Below, in pieces: positions 16,971 through 24,888 of a stretch of DNA of 64,000 nt. The DNA lies in contig JBGSPQ010000013.1 in the NCBI GenBank assembly GCA_041738505.1, positions 1 to 64,000 of the forward strand, read 5' to 3'. The DNA comes from JBGSPQ01 sp041738505 (GTDB taxonomy: Bacteria > Patescibacteriota > Gracilibacteria > UBA1369). Under the pieces are notes generated by a model that saw only the letters and a program-made list of their open reading frames with translations, made no database searches and was not told the DNA's origin. Position 1 is the first letter of the stretch. Every line of letters starts with the position of its first letter. The position numbers were made by a program, and so were the translations under genes.

Positions 16971-18956
16971 ATGGATAAATTTAAACTTGTATCACCTTTT
17001 CAACCGACGGGCGATCAGCCCGCTGCCATTGAGGCGCTGGTAAACAACTATAAAAAGAAGCACAACCATCAGGTTTTGCTTGGAGTGACGGGATCGGGAA
17101 AGACTTTCACGATGGCCAATGTGATTCAGCAATTACAGAAACCGACAATTGTTTTGGCTCATAACAAGACTTTGGCGGCACAGCTTTGCAGTGAGTTTCA
17201 GGAATTTTTTCCGGAAAACGCCGTAAGTTATTTTGTATCTTATTATGATTATTACCAGCCGGAGGCATATATGCCGTCTTCGGACACGTATATTGAAAAA
17301 GACGCTTCCATTAATGAAGAGATTAATAAGTTTCGGCATGCGGCCACGGTTAATCTGCTGACGCGCAAGGATGTTTTGATTGTGGCTTCGGTTTCGTGTA
17401 TTTACGGACTTGGCGATGTGGAGAATTATGAGGCTTTTAAGATGGAATTGAAGGCGGGTGAGGAAAGGAAGCGTGATAAGATGCTGCGGCATCTGACGGA
17501 TATTCAGTATACAAGATCCCATCTTGATTTTAAGCAGGGTATGTTTCATGTGCTGGGAGATACGGTGGAAATTTTTCCTCCGGACAGGGATACTATTTTC
17601 AGAATTGAGTTTTTTGGGGATAAAATTGACAGGATTACGGAGGCGGATTCGTTTACGGGAGAGGAACTGCGTGAGCTTGATAAAGTGACCATATTTCCTG
17701 CCAAACATGATGTGACCAGTCAGGAAAAAATTGAAAGGGCGGCCGGTTTGATAAGGAAAGATATGGAAATAAGGTATAACGAACTTAAGGGGATGGGAAA
17801 GATTTTGGAGGCGGAAAGAATTAAAACCAGAACGGAATATGATTTGGAAATTTTGCTGGAAACCGGTTATTGCACGGGTATTGAAAACTACACGCGCTAT
17901 TTCAGCGGCCGCGATCCGGGCTCTCCTCCGGCCACACTTTTGGATTATTTTCCCGATGATTTTTTGATGATTGTGGATGAATCTCATATGACAATTCCAC
18001 AAATCGGGGGAATGCATAATGGTAATTTCTCCCGTAAGCAGACGTTGGTGGACTATGGTTTTAGGCTTCCTTCGGCCCATGACAACAGGCCTCTTAAGTT
18101 TGATGAGTTTGAAAAAATTATCAATCAGGCCATGTATGTTTCGGCGACTCCTTCGGCATATGAATTAACGAAAGCCAAAGGAAAGGTGATTGAACAGATA
18201 ATCAGACCAACGGGACTTATTGATCCCGAGGTGAATGTGAGACCCAGCAAATATCAGATTGATGATTTGCTTAATGAAATTCAGAAGCGGGTTAAGGGTA
18301 AGGAAAGGGTGCTGGTGACCACTTTGACCAAGCGTTCGGCGGAGGATCTGACGGATTATTTAAATGACGCGGGGATTCGCGTGAGGTATCTGCATTCGGA
18401 TATTGATACGATGGAGAGAATAGAGATTTTGAGAGATTTGAGGTTGGGAAAGTTTGATGTTTTGGTCGGTATTAATCTGCTTAGGGAAGGTCTGGATTTG
18501 CCGGAGGTTTCTTTGATTGGGATTCTGGATGCCGATAAGCAGGGATTTTTGCGTTCCACTTCGGCGCTTATTCAGACCATCGGGCGCGCGGCCAGGAATG
18601 TGAACGGATATGTAATTATGTATGCCGACAGAATGACAGACGCGATGAAGGCGGCGATTGCCGAGACCGACAGACGTCGAAAAATTCAGCGCGAGCATAA
18701 TAAAAAACATGGAATCACACCGCAGACAATCATTAAAGCGGTTAAAGACATTGGAATGGATGGCAAGCGCAAGAAGGGGGAAATTGTGGTGGGCGAACGC
18801 CATATTGACCTTAAGAAAGTTCCGAAGGATGAGATTAAGAGATTGATTGGCGAGCTGGAAGCTCAGATGGATTTGGCTTCCATGAATTTGGAATTTGAAA
18901 AAGCCGCCGAGCTTAGAGATGAAGTGGAAGAGTTGAAAGAAGAGTTTGGAATGTAA
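16971..18956 (+). CDS. uvrB: Excinuclease ABC subunit B
   Basis: 661 residues from the ATG at 16971 (MDKFKLVSPFQPTGDQP); the upstream extension of 40 residues is rejected. UvrB is the helicase-like damage verifier of nucleotide excision repair, loaded by UvrA and partner of UvrC. Seen: Walker A GVTGSGKTFT at about 42, the beta-hairpin YDYYQPEAYMP that grips DNA, DESHMTIPQIGGM (helicase motif II region), SATPSAYE, helicase motifs V and VI (GINLLREGLDLPEVSL and QTIGRAARN), and a C-terminal UVR domain (about 625-660, LEFEKAAELRDEVEELK) that binds UvrC. Length is normal. Neither uvrA nor uvrC is in the window. Confidence 0.98.
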   Translation: MDKFKLVSPFQPTGDQPAAIEALVNNYKKKHNHQVLLGVTGSGKTFTMANVIQQLQKPTIVLAHNKTLAAQLCSEFQEFFPENAVSYFVSYYDYYQPEAYMPSSDTYIEKDASINEEINKFRHAATVNLLTRKDVLIVASVSCIYGLGDVENYEAFKMELKAGEERKRDKMLRHLTDIQYTRSHLDFKQGMFHVLGDTVEIFPPDRDTIFRIEFFGDKIDRITEADSFTGEELRELDKVTIFPAKHDVTSQEKIERAAGLIRKDMEIRYNELKGMGKILEAERIKTRTEYDLEILLETGYCTGIENYTRYFSGRDPGSPPATLLDYFPDDFLMIVDESHMTIPQIGGMHNGNFSRKQTLVDYGFRLPSAHDNRPLKFDEFEKIINQAMYVSATPSAYELTKAKGKVIEQIIRPTGLIDPEVNVRPSKYQIDDLLNEIQKRVKGKERVLVTTLTKRSAEDLTDYLNDAGIRVRYLHSDIDTMERIEILRDLRLGKFDVLVGINLLREGLDLPEVSLIGILDADKQGFLRSTSALIQTIGRAARNVNGYVIMYADRMTDAMKAAIAETDRRRKIQREHNKKHGITPQTIIKAVKDIGMDGKRKKGEIVVGERHIDLKKVPKDEIKRLIGELEAQMDLASMNLEFEKAAELRDEVEELKEEFGM

Positions 18957-18959
18957 ATC

Positions 18960-20753
18960 CTACCAGCCTCCACCGCCGCCGCCTCCGAATCCACCACCGG
19001 AAAATCCTCCACCGCCAAAGCCGCTTCCTCCGCTCCATGAGCCGCCGGAGCCTGATGATCTGGGCGACGAAGTGAAGGTTGAATTCATTGTGTTGGAAAG
19101 GCTGTTTAATCTGCCGACAAGATATCCGGCGTTGAAGCTGTTTATGAAGTTGGGGTCCGAGCTGGAGTACCAGTTTGGCGGATTTTTGTATAAGTCCTTA
19201 AAAGCCTTGGACCATTTGTCGGCGAGGCGGAAGGCCATGGCATAGGGCAGAAGTTGTTCAAAAATGTTTTCTTTTTCCTTCCATTTCAGTCTGTCCGTTT
19301 CGGCGGTGTTAATAAACATTTCAAGTCCCAATACCTGATAATACATTTCCACCCCTTTTTTGGTTTTGGCAGGCATGTAGCGGGCAAAGGCCAGAATAAT
19401 CAATCCGGAAATGCCGATGCCGACGGGTATCGCTGTGCTGTAATCGACAAAGAATCCAAAAGCGAAAAATACGAAAACCAAACATCCCGTGCCGATTCCA
19501 TAGTAAGTTTTTCTGATTGTTTCGGGGCTTGAGGGGAAATATTTATCCGCCACAAGACTATCGTAAATACCGTCTTTGATTGCAGGCAGGTCGGCATAAA
19601 ATTTATCCTGAAGGTCGGAAAGTTTTCTATTTTTCCCGGTGCCGAAGACGGCACTAAGGGTTTTCTTTTCGTATGATTTCAATGCAGGGTCGGATTCAAA
19701 TTCTTTGAGCAGTTCAAAATCGTATTCGGAATTTTCGCCGAGCCATGTTTTCTTTTTGGTTTCGTTGATTTTCAGATAGCCGCGCACAGCCATGTCTATA
19801 ATAGTGGAACTTATGTCGTGCATGTCCACGTGTTCGTCTATCAAAGTGCCGGCTTCACTTGGAGTAAGGCCCTTGGGCGGAGTGTAGATGGGCATAACCG
19901 TATCGCGGTTGGTTTGAGGATCTTTACCCCGCGACCACCAAAGGTATAAGAGGAAAAAAAAAGTTACAAGCGGAATAAAATAACCCCAGTTGTCCTGCAG
20001 GGTCCAGATCAGTTGTTGCTGGAAAGTGAGCGGAGTGATTATTCCTTTGGGGAATGAGGCCGCGATGGTCAGGCCTTCGTAGGCGTTGAAGGGTACGGTG
20101 GATTTATAGAAAACGGTGTTGCCTTTGATTTCATACGTGCAGTCCTGTCCGGTTGATTTGTACCCGCCGGTATAGCAGATGGCTTCCACCTGCGCGGAAG
20201 TGATTTCATCGGGATAGGTGATGGTGGCTGTGGCACTTAATATGGGGATGGGCCATTCCTCGCCGGTGGCGTTCCAGTAAAGTTCGTCGTGGTCGGGGAA
20301 CTGGAAAGACATCGCACGCTGGATTTCGTAGGTGATGATGTAGGTGACGGGTTCTTGATAGGTTCTGTCGGGGTCGCCTATTTTTATGGAAAGATAATCG
20401 CCTTCGGTCCATTTTTCGTACCACCAGTTGTTTCCATTCTGATCGGTGACACTATTAAGGTTGTAGCGAAGTTTATATGTCTGGCCGTATTTATCGCGAT
20501 AACGTACGGGAATTGTGCGGAAAATGCCGTGGTGGGCGTCGCGGGAAAAGTCGGCCACGATGGTCTCTCTTACAAAAAGCGATCCGTCTTTGCGAACCTC
20601 TATATCCGTATTAAAAGAGCTAAGCTCCCAGTCGTCGCCGAGCGCGGCTTTGGCATGATGGGGCGCGAACAACAAAAAGGCTGACAGTAGAATGGCGGTG
20701 ATGATTACCGTTTTCTTGATTGTCAGCCCGTGAAATTGATCACTTTTGCCCAT
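18960..20753 (-). CDS. DUF2207 membrane protein with Gly-rich tail
   Basis: 597 residues. Signal peptide or first helix at about 10-33 (IKKTVIITAILLSAFLLF), an extracytoplasmic DUF2207 domain (about 38-235) with the family segments DIEVRKDGSLFVRETI and HGIFRTIPVRY, a membrane helix near 255-272 (YFIPLVTFFFLLYLWWS), a cytoplasmic region, two more helices near 420-460, and a low-complexity end of Gly, Ser, Phe and Trp (GSGFGGGGFSGGGFGGGGG). The family role is unknown. It lies 13 bp downstream of a LemA gene, a pairing widely conserved in bacteria, so the two proteins probably act together at the membrane. Confidence 0.9.
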   Translation of the reverse strand: MGKSDQFHGLTIKKTVIITAILLSAFLLFAPHHAKAALGDDWELSSFNTDIEVRKDGSLFVRETIVADFSRDAHHGIFRTIPVRYRDKYGQTYKLRYNLNSVTDQNGNNWWYEKWTEGDYLSIKIGDPDRTYQEPVTYIITYEIQRAMSFQFPDHDELYWNATGEEWPIPILSATATITYPDEITSAQVEAICYTGGYKSTGQDCTYEIKGNTVFYKSTVPFNAYEGLTIAASFPKGIITPLTFQQQLIWTLQDNWGYFIPLVTFFFLLYLWWSRGKDPQTNRDTVMPIYTPPKGLTPSEAGTLIDEHVDMHDISSTIIDMAVRGYLKINETKKKTWLGENSEYDFELLKEFESDPALKSYEKKTLSAVFGTGKNRKLSDLQDKFYADLPAIKDGIYDSLVADKYFPSSPETIRKTYYGIGTGCLVFVFFAFGFFVDYSTAIPVGIGISGLIILAFARYMPAKTKKGVEMYYQVLGLEMFINTAETDRLKWKEKENIFEQLLPYAMAFRLADKWSKAFKDLYKNPPNWYSSSDPNFINSFNAGYLVGRLNSLSNTMNSTFTSSPRSSGSGGSWSGGSGFGGGGFSGGGFGGGGGGGW

Positions 20754-20766
20754 TCGTCCGGTTGGG

Positions 20767-21363
20767 TTATTTCTTTTCTGCTTTGGACTCTTCTTTTGAT
20801 TCTTCGGAAAAACTTACTTTAACGTTTTCTCTTTCTTCTTCGCGTTCAATTTCAAAATATTCCCTCTTGGCAAATCCGAACATGGGGGCGATTACGTTGT
20901 TGGGGAAGATTTCAACTTTGGTGTTGAAGTCGCGGACGGTGGCGTTGTAGTAGCGCCTTGAAAGCTGAATGTGTTCTTCAATTTCTTTGAGAGTGGCCTG
21001 CAAATCCATAAAGTTCTGGTTGGCTTTCAGTTCGGGATAGTTTTCCGCGAGCGCGAACAGTGATTTCAACGTTCCCTGCAGCATGTTTTCCGCCTGAGCC
21101 TTTTCTTCGGGATTGGTGGCGCTCATTGCCATGTTGCGGGCTTTGGTGACCGCTTCGAAAGTTCCTTTTTCGTGTTTGGCATATCCTTTTACGGTTTCAA
21201 CCATATTGGGGATAAGGTCGTATCTTCTTTTTAACTGGGTGTCGATATCGGCCCATCCTTCGTCAACTTTGTTTTTTAGAGTTACCAGACCGTTATAAAT
21301 TCCGATAAGGGCAAATGCCACGGCGGCGATTGCGGCCAGTACTATTAGCATTGTTGGATCCAT
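20767..21363 (-). CDS. lemA: LemA family protein
   Basis: 198 residues. N-terminal membrane helix (about 4-26, MLIVLAAIAAVAFALIGIYN) followed by a long helical bundle with the LemA signature VDEGWADIDTQLKRRYDLI and PNMVETVKGYAKHE, then YNATVRDFNTKVEIFPNN and a FGFAKREYFEIE end. A charged tail rich in Glu, Ser and Lys closes the protein. LemA proteins are inner-membrane proteins of unclear role, often next to DUF2207 or peptidase genes; here the DUF2207 gene follows 13 bp later on the same strand. Confidence 0.95.
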   Translation of the reverse strand: MDPTMLIVLAAIAAVAFALIGIYNGLVTLKNKVDEGWADIDTQLKRRYDLIPNMVETVKGYAKHEKGTFEAVTKARNMAMSATNPEEKAQAENMLQGTLKSLFALAENYPELKANQNFMDLQATLKEIEEHIQLSRRYYNATVRDFNTKVEIFPNNVIAPMFGFAKREYFEIEREEERENVKVSFSEESKEESKAEKK

Positions 21364-21477
21364 TTTTTTTAGGTTAAGATATGCTAAAAATTGATTTCGA
21401 GCACCAGTTTAAAGGAAAAGGGCGGATTTGCCAATATGATAATGGGCGGTATTTAAGTCGGTGGTTGATGACCTGAT

Positions 21478-24177
21478 TTATAGAAGGTCCGCAACGGTTG
21501 CCACTGTCCCGTAATCGATTTTTATTCCTTCCGGCAGTGATTCCAGGAATCTTCTGCCGTAGCCGTTTTGGATGATTCGCGAATCAAGAATGATCATGCT
21601 TCCTTTGTCTTTTTCCGTGCGGATAAGGCGCCCGAAGCCCTGTTTGAATTTCAGGATGGCGCGGGGGAGCTGGTATTCGTTGAATGAATCCATAAAGAGG
21701 GCGCCGCGTGCCGAGATGATGGGGTCGCTGGGCGGATCAAAAGGAAGTTTTTGCATGACGATGCAGGTGAGCATGTCGCCGGCGATGTCCACGCCCTCCC
21801 AAAAACTGTCTGTGCCAAAGAGCGCGGATTTTCCGGGCTCCTCTTTGAAATGTTCAAGGATTTTCCCTTTTCCTCCGCTTAAACCCTGTGCCAATACTTC
21901 GTATCCCTCTTTGCGGAGTTCGGGGGCGATGTCCATATAGGTGGCGGTGAGTGCTTTTTTGGATGTGAATAATACCAGCGTGCGTCCGCCGTTTTTTATG
22001 ATGATGTCATGTATCAATCTGGAGCAGGCTTTGAAATATCCTTCTGTCATGGGGCGGGGGAGGTCTTCGGGGATGATGATTTTTACCTGGTCGGGATAGG
22101 AAAAATGGGACGGCAGGGTGGCTTCGTCAAAGCGTTCATTCAGGTTAAGGCTTTTTCTTAGATATTGAAAAGATTTGTCGGTTTGCAGGGTGGCGGATGT
22201 AAGGATGACACTTTTTTTGGCGTCGTAGAAAATCTTTTTCAGGGTATCGCCAACCTGCAGGGGGGCGCTTTTTATACAGCCGAGTCCGTCAAAAGTTTTA
22301 TAGGTCCAGTTGATGTGGTTTTGCCAGTCGCCGCTTAGGAAAACGGTGTGCATGTTTTCCGTCCGTTTCTGGATTTCATGGGTGATGGTTCTGATTTCAC
22401 GCGGGGCGTTTTTGGCGGCTTTATTGTGATCAAATGATAATCCGTCATTTTCCTCTTTTGTGAGTGAACCGGTGAGGATCTGGAGTTCGGATAATAGCTG
22501 TCCGTTAAGGTCGTTTAGGATTTCGGCGGAATCTTTTACTTTGTTCCATTCAAGGCTTGATAAAGCGTTTTCTTTGATGATCAGCTGTGACTGGTAGGCA
22601 TCGGGTGAGGAGTATTTTTCTATAAAAATTCCGAGCAGACCAAAGAATATTTCCGTGCGGGTGAGTATTGATTCGGTTTTGGTGGCGACATTAAGAACCA
22701 GATTGCTCTTTTCCAGACCAGATAAAATTCTTATAAGTTTTTCGTATGGTTTTACATATGAGTTCAAGGAAAGGTTGATGGTCAGGCTTTCGGTGGTTAC
22801 GCTTTCCAGATGATGGGCTTCGTCAAAAATGATGTAGTCGTATTCGGGCAGTAGTCCGGATTCGGACACGGAATCCTGAACGGTGAGTGCGTGGTTGACG
22901 ATTATGATATCGGCGTTTTCGGCTTTGCGGCGGGCTTCTTTAAGAAAATTTCTCTGGAAAAGATCCTCCTCCTCGTCCGTGTATTCGTCACAACAGATGT
23001 CGTCTTTAAGCGGATATTCCCGTCCCTGCAGGTTGATTTCCTCCAGATCGCCGTTTTCTGTCTGTTTGAGCCAGAGCAGTATTTTTAACAGGAATGTGGC
23101 TTCGTGGTCTTCAAACAGCGGTTTGTCCATGAGGGAGTTAAGGCGCTTCAGGGATATATAGTTTCTGCGGCCTTTTAAAAGGGTGTGTTTGAAAGTCAGA
23201 TTTTCATCAATTTGATTGAGAGCGTTTTTTAAGAGGGGGATGTCTTTGTTGTAGATTTGATCCTGCAGGTTTTTGGTGTAGGTGGAAATTACCACTTTGG
23301 ATCCGCCGTTCAGGGCGTGGTTGACCGCCGCCAGCAGATAGGCCAGCGTTTTGCCCGTGCCGGTGCCGGCTTCCAACATGTAGTGGTGTTCTTCCCGGAA
23401 TGCTTTGGTGATTTTTTCGGTGATTTGGGTTTGGGAGGGGCGGGATTCGTAGTCCTGAATGACTTTGGAAAGCGGACCGTCTGTGTTGAAGAAAGTGCTG
23501 AACTGTTTTTCGGTGAGGGCCGTTTGTTTTTGCGGCCGGGACTCAAGGTCTTTTAAATTGTCGCGATTTTCATGTGAGGAGGCTGTGTTTTGTTGATTGT
23601 TTTTTGCATTTTTGAACAGGGTTTTTAACGGCCATGAGCTTTTATCCAGAATGGCGTTGATTTCCGCGAGTGTGGTTGCGTCAATTTCTTTGATTTTATC
23701 AAGAAGGATTTTGAACAGATTGTAAGCGGCCACGCTGTCGGAAAGCGCGCGGTGTTTTTCCAGATGTTCTATTTTCAGGATGCGGCCGAGTGTATCCAGA
23801 CTGTAAGAGGGGAGGCCGGGCAGGAGAATGGATGATAGTTGAAGGGTATCGTATAAATCGTTTTTGAGAGGAAGGCCTTTTTGATTTAGAAAAGTGACAT
23901 CAAATTCAATATTGTGTCCCACAATCGGGCTTTGGCCGATAAAGCGAAGGATTTCTTCCGAAACTTCTTCCAGGGAAGGGGCTCCGGCGAGCAGGTCGTT
24001 GGAAATTCCAGTCATATGGCTGATGAGCGGAGGTACCGGCTGGGCCGGGTTTACCAGCGACTGATATGTTTCCACTATTTCGTTTTCGTTGAATTTTACG
24101 CCCGCGAATTCTATTATTTGGTCTTTTTCGGGGTTGAAGCCGGTCGTTTCTATATCCAGTGATACAAATGTCTGCAT
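21478..24177 (-). CDS. dinG: DinG-type exonuclease-helicase fusion
   Basis: 899 residues from the ATG at 24177 (MQTFVSLDIETTG); an in-frame start at 24195 would add six. The N-terminal 165 residues are a DnaQ-like 3'-5' exonuclease: DIETTG (ExoI), HNIEFDVTF (ExoII) and HRALSDS (ExoIII), with the catalytic Asp/Glu/His in place. After a linker comes a superfamily 2 helicase of the XPD/DinG group: Walker A EAGTGTGKT, DEAHHLE box, TSATLQ and the C-terminal GFGRLIRTEKDKGS motif. The four-Cys FeS ligand set of E. coli DinG is not visible (only a CC pair), like the exonuclease-fused form of Gram-positives. Probable role in DNA repair or R-loop clearance. Confidence 0.9.
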   Translation of the reverse strand: MQTFVSLDIETTGFNPEKDQIIEFAGVKFNENEIVETYQSLVNPAQPVPPLISHMTGISNDLLAGAPSLEEVSEEILRFIGQSPIVGHNIEFDVTFLNQKGLPLKNDLYDTLQLSSILLPGLPSYSLDTLGRILKIEHLEKHRALSDSVAAYNLFKILLDKIKEIDATTLAEINAILDKSSWPLKTLFKNAKNNQQNTASSHENRDNLKDLESRPQKQTALTEKQFSTFFNTDGPLSKVIQDYESRPSQTQITEKITKAFREEHHYMLEAGTGTGKTLAYLLAAVNHALNGGSKVVISTYTKNLQDQIYNKDIPLLKNALNQIDENLTFKHTLLKGRRNYISLKRLNSLMDKPLFEDHEATFLLKILLWLKQTENGDLEEINLQGREYPLKDDICCDEYTDEEEDLFQRNFLKEARRKAENADIIIVNHALTVQDSVSESGLLPEYDYIIFDEAHHLESVTTESLTINLSLNSYVKPYEKLIRILSGLEKSNLVLNVATKTESILTRTEIFFGLLGIFIEKYSSPDAYQSQLIIKENALSSLEWNKVKDSAEILNDLNGQLLSELQILTGSLTKEENDGLSFDHNKAAKNAPREIRTITHEIQKRTENMHTVFLSGDWQNHINWTYKTFDGLGCIKSAPLQVGDTLKKIFYDAKKSVILTSATLQTDKSFQYLRKSLNLNERFDEATLPSHFSYPDQVKIIIPEDLPRPMTEGYFKACSRLIHDIIIKNGGRTLVLFTSKKALTATYMDIAPELRKEGYEVLAQGLSGGKGKILEHFKEEPGKSALFGTDSFWEGVDIAGDMLTCIVMQKLPFDPPSDPIISARGALFMDSFNEYQLPRAILKFKQGFGRLIRTEKDKGSMIILDSRIIQNGYGRRFLESLPEGIKIDYGTVATVADLL

Positions 24178-24280
24178 AGGATTAATTTTTAGCACGAAAT
24201 TACAGTGGTATATAGGGGAAGTTTTTTGAATTAGAAAATATATTAGTCACTATGCTATAGGTAAATCTTTACAAAAAATT

Positions 24281-24842
24281 GTGGCGAGATTAGTATGGCC
24301 TGAAATTCTTTCTCCGGAGGCACACATCGCTATCATAGCAATCCATCCGTTAAGAAAAAGAATCTCACAAAACAAAAACAAAAGGTTTAAGGGTTACGCC
24401 CGAAAACAAAAAGTAACGGTATCGATCTTTCACAACAAGCGGCATATGGGGAAATCAAAATGAATTTTCCCGTTGAGTGGAGATTGATAGGGGAGCGAAA
24501 CAAAAACAAAAAACGCCCTAGAAAAGCTTTAATCCGTTTCGCTTTCTCTCACTCTCCGCAAGGAGTCAGTAAAGCTGGATGATGGAATAAGAAATCCGAC
24601 CGATTCTTGTTCCGCCCCACCAAGTTATCCGGTGCTTGTTCTTCACCCTTAGTGGTGGTTCTAAGCACGCTCACGGATGGTCCATGGCCGGACTGGAAAC
24701 ATCAGCCAAAGTCTTGCTTTACGAGGTTGGTCAGCCAAAAACAAAAATAAATTCCAAAACAAACACCTTCAGCGTCATAACAAAAATACCTTGGCACTGA
24801 TAAGGCACAGGAATTTAAAGCCCCCGCATTCGCGGGGGCTTT
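24281..24842 (+). ncRNA. Candidate large structured RNA, unidentified
   Basis: About 560 nt without a convincing gene. Complementary pairs occur in series: GAGATT (24286) with AATCTC (24361); GTTAC with GTAAC (about 24394/24412); ATCGATCTTT-AC (24421-24433) with GTGGAGATTGAT (24477-24488), enclosing GGGAAA/TTTCCC; AGCTTTA/TAAAGCT enclosing a CTCC-GCAA-GGAG tetraloop hairpin; GGAATAAGAAATC (24584-24596) with GATTCTTGTTCC (24602-24613); ATCCG-GTGCTT with AAGCAC-CGGAT; AAATTCC with GGAATTT. Loops and joints are A-rich with CAAAAACAAAA strings at about 24370, 24404, 24500, 24737 and 24780. A TTGAAT...TATGCT pair upstream may be its promoter. It does not show RNase P, tmRNA, SRP or group I intron signatures. 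Confidence 0.6.
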
Positions 24843-24845
24843 TGT
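24815..24845 (+). terminator. Strong terminator of the candidate RNA
   Basis: AAGCCCCCGC (24818-24827) and GCGGGGGCTT (24832-24841) form a ten-pair stem with an ATTC loop, followed by TTTG. It can only serve a plus-strand transcript coming from the gene-free stretch, since the flanking genes are on the other strand. This is the best single argument that the stretch is transcribed. Confidence 0.9.
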
Positions 24846-24855
24846 TTATGGCAGG

Positions 24856-24888
24856 TTATACGACAACCGACTTCTAGATGTCGTATAA
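24856..24888. repeat. Dispersed palindrome, short copy
   Basis: TTATACGACA (24856-24865) and TGTCGTATAA (24879-24888) form a ten-pair stem. The core CCGACTTCTAGATGTCG and the flanks match the palindrome at 54658-54693, from which this copy differs by loss of a few bases on one arm. It ends one base before the stop of the SLH gene. Confidence 0.75.

Noticed and set aside
24281..24463. ORF of 60 codons in the candidate RNA
   Set aside because: Low-complexity Lys/Asn product caused by the A-rich linkers, with no family match and no ribosome-binding site; it spans predicted hairpins.
24200..24845. tmRNA or RNase P RNA
   Set aside because: No tRNA-like ends, tag frame or GGTTCGA-type T loop for tmRNA, and no GAGGAAAGTCC/ACAGAA core for RNase P on either strand.
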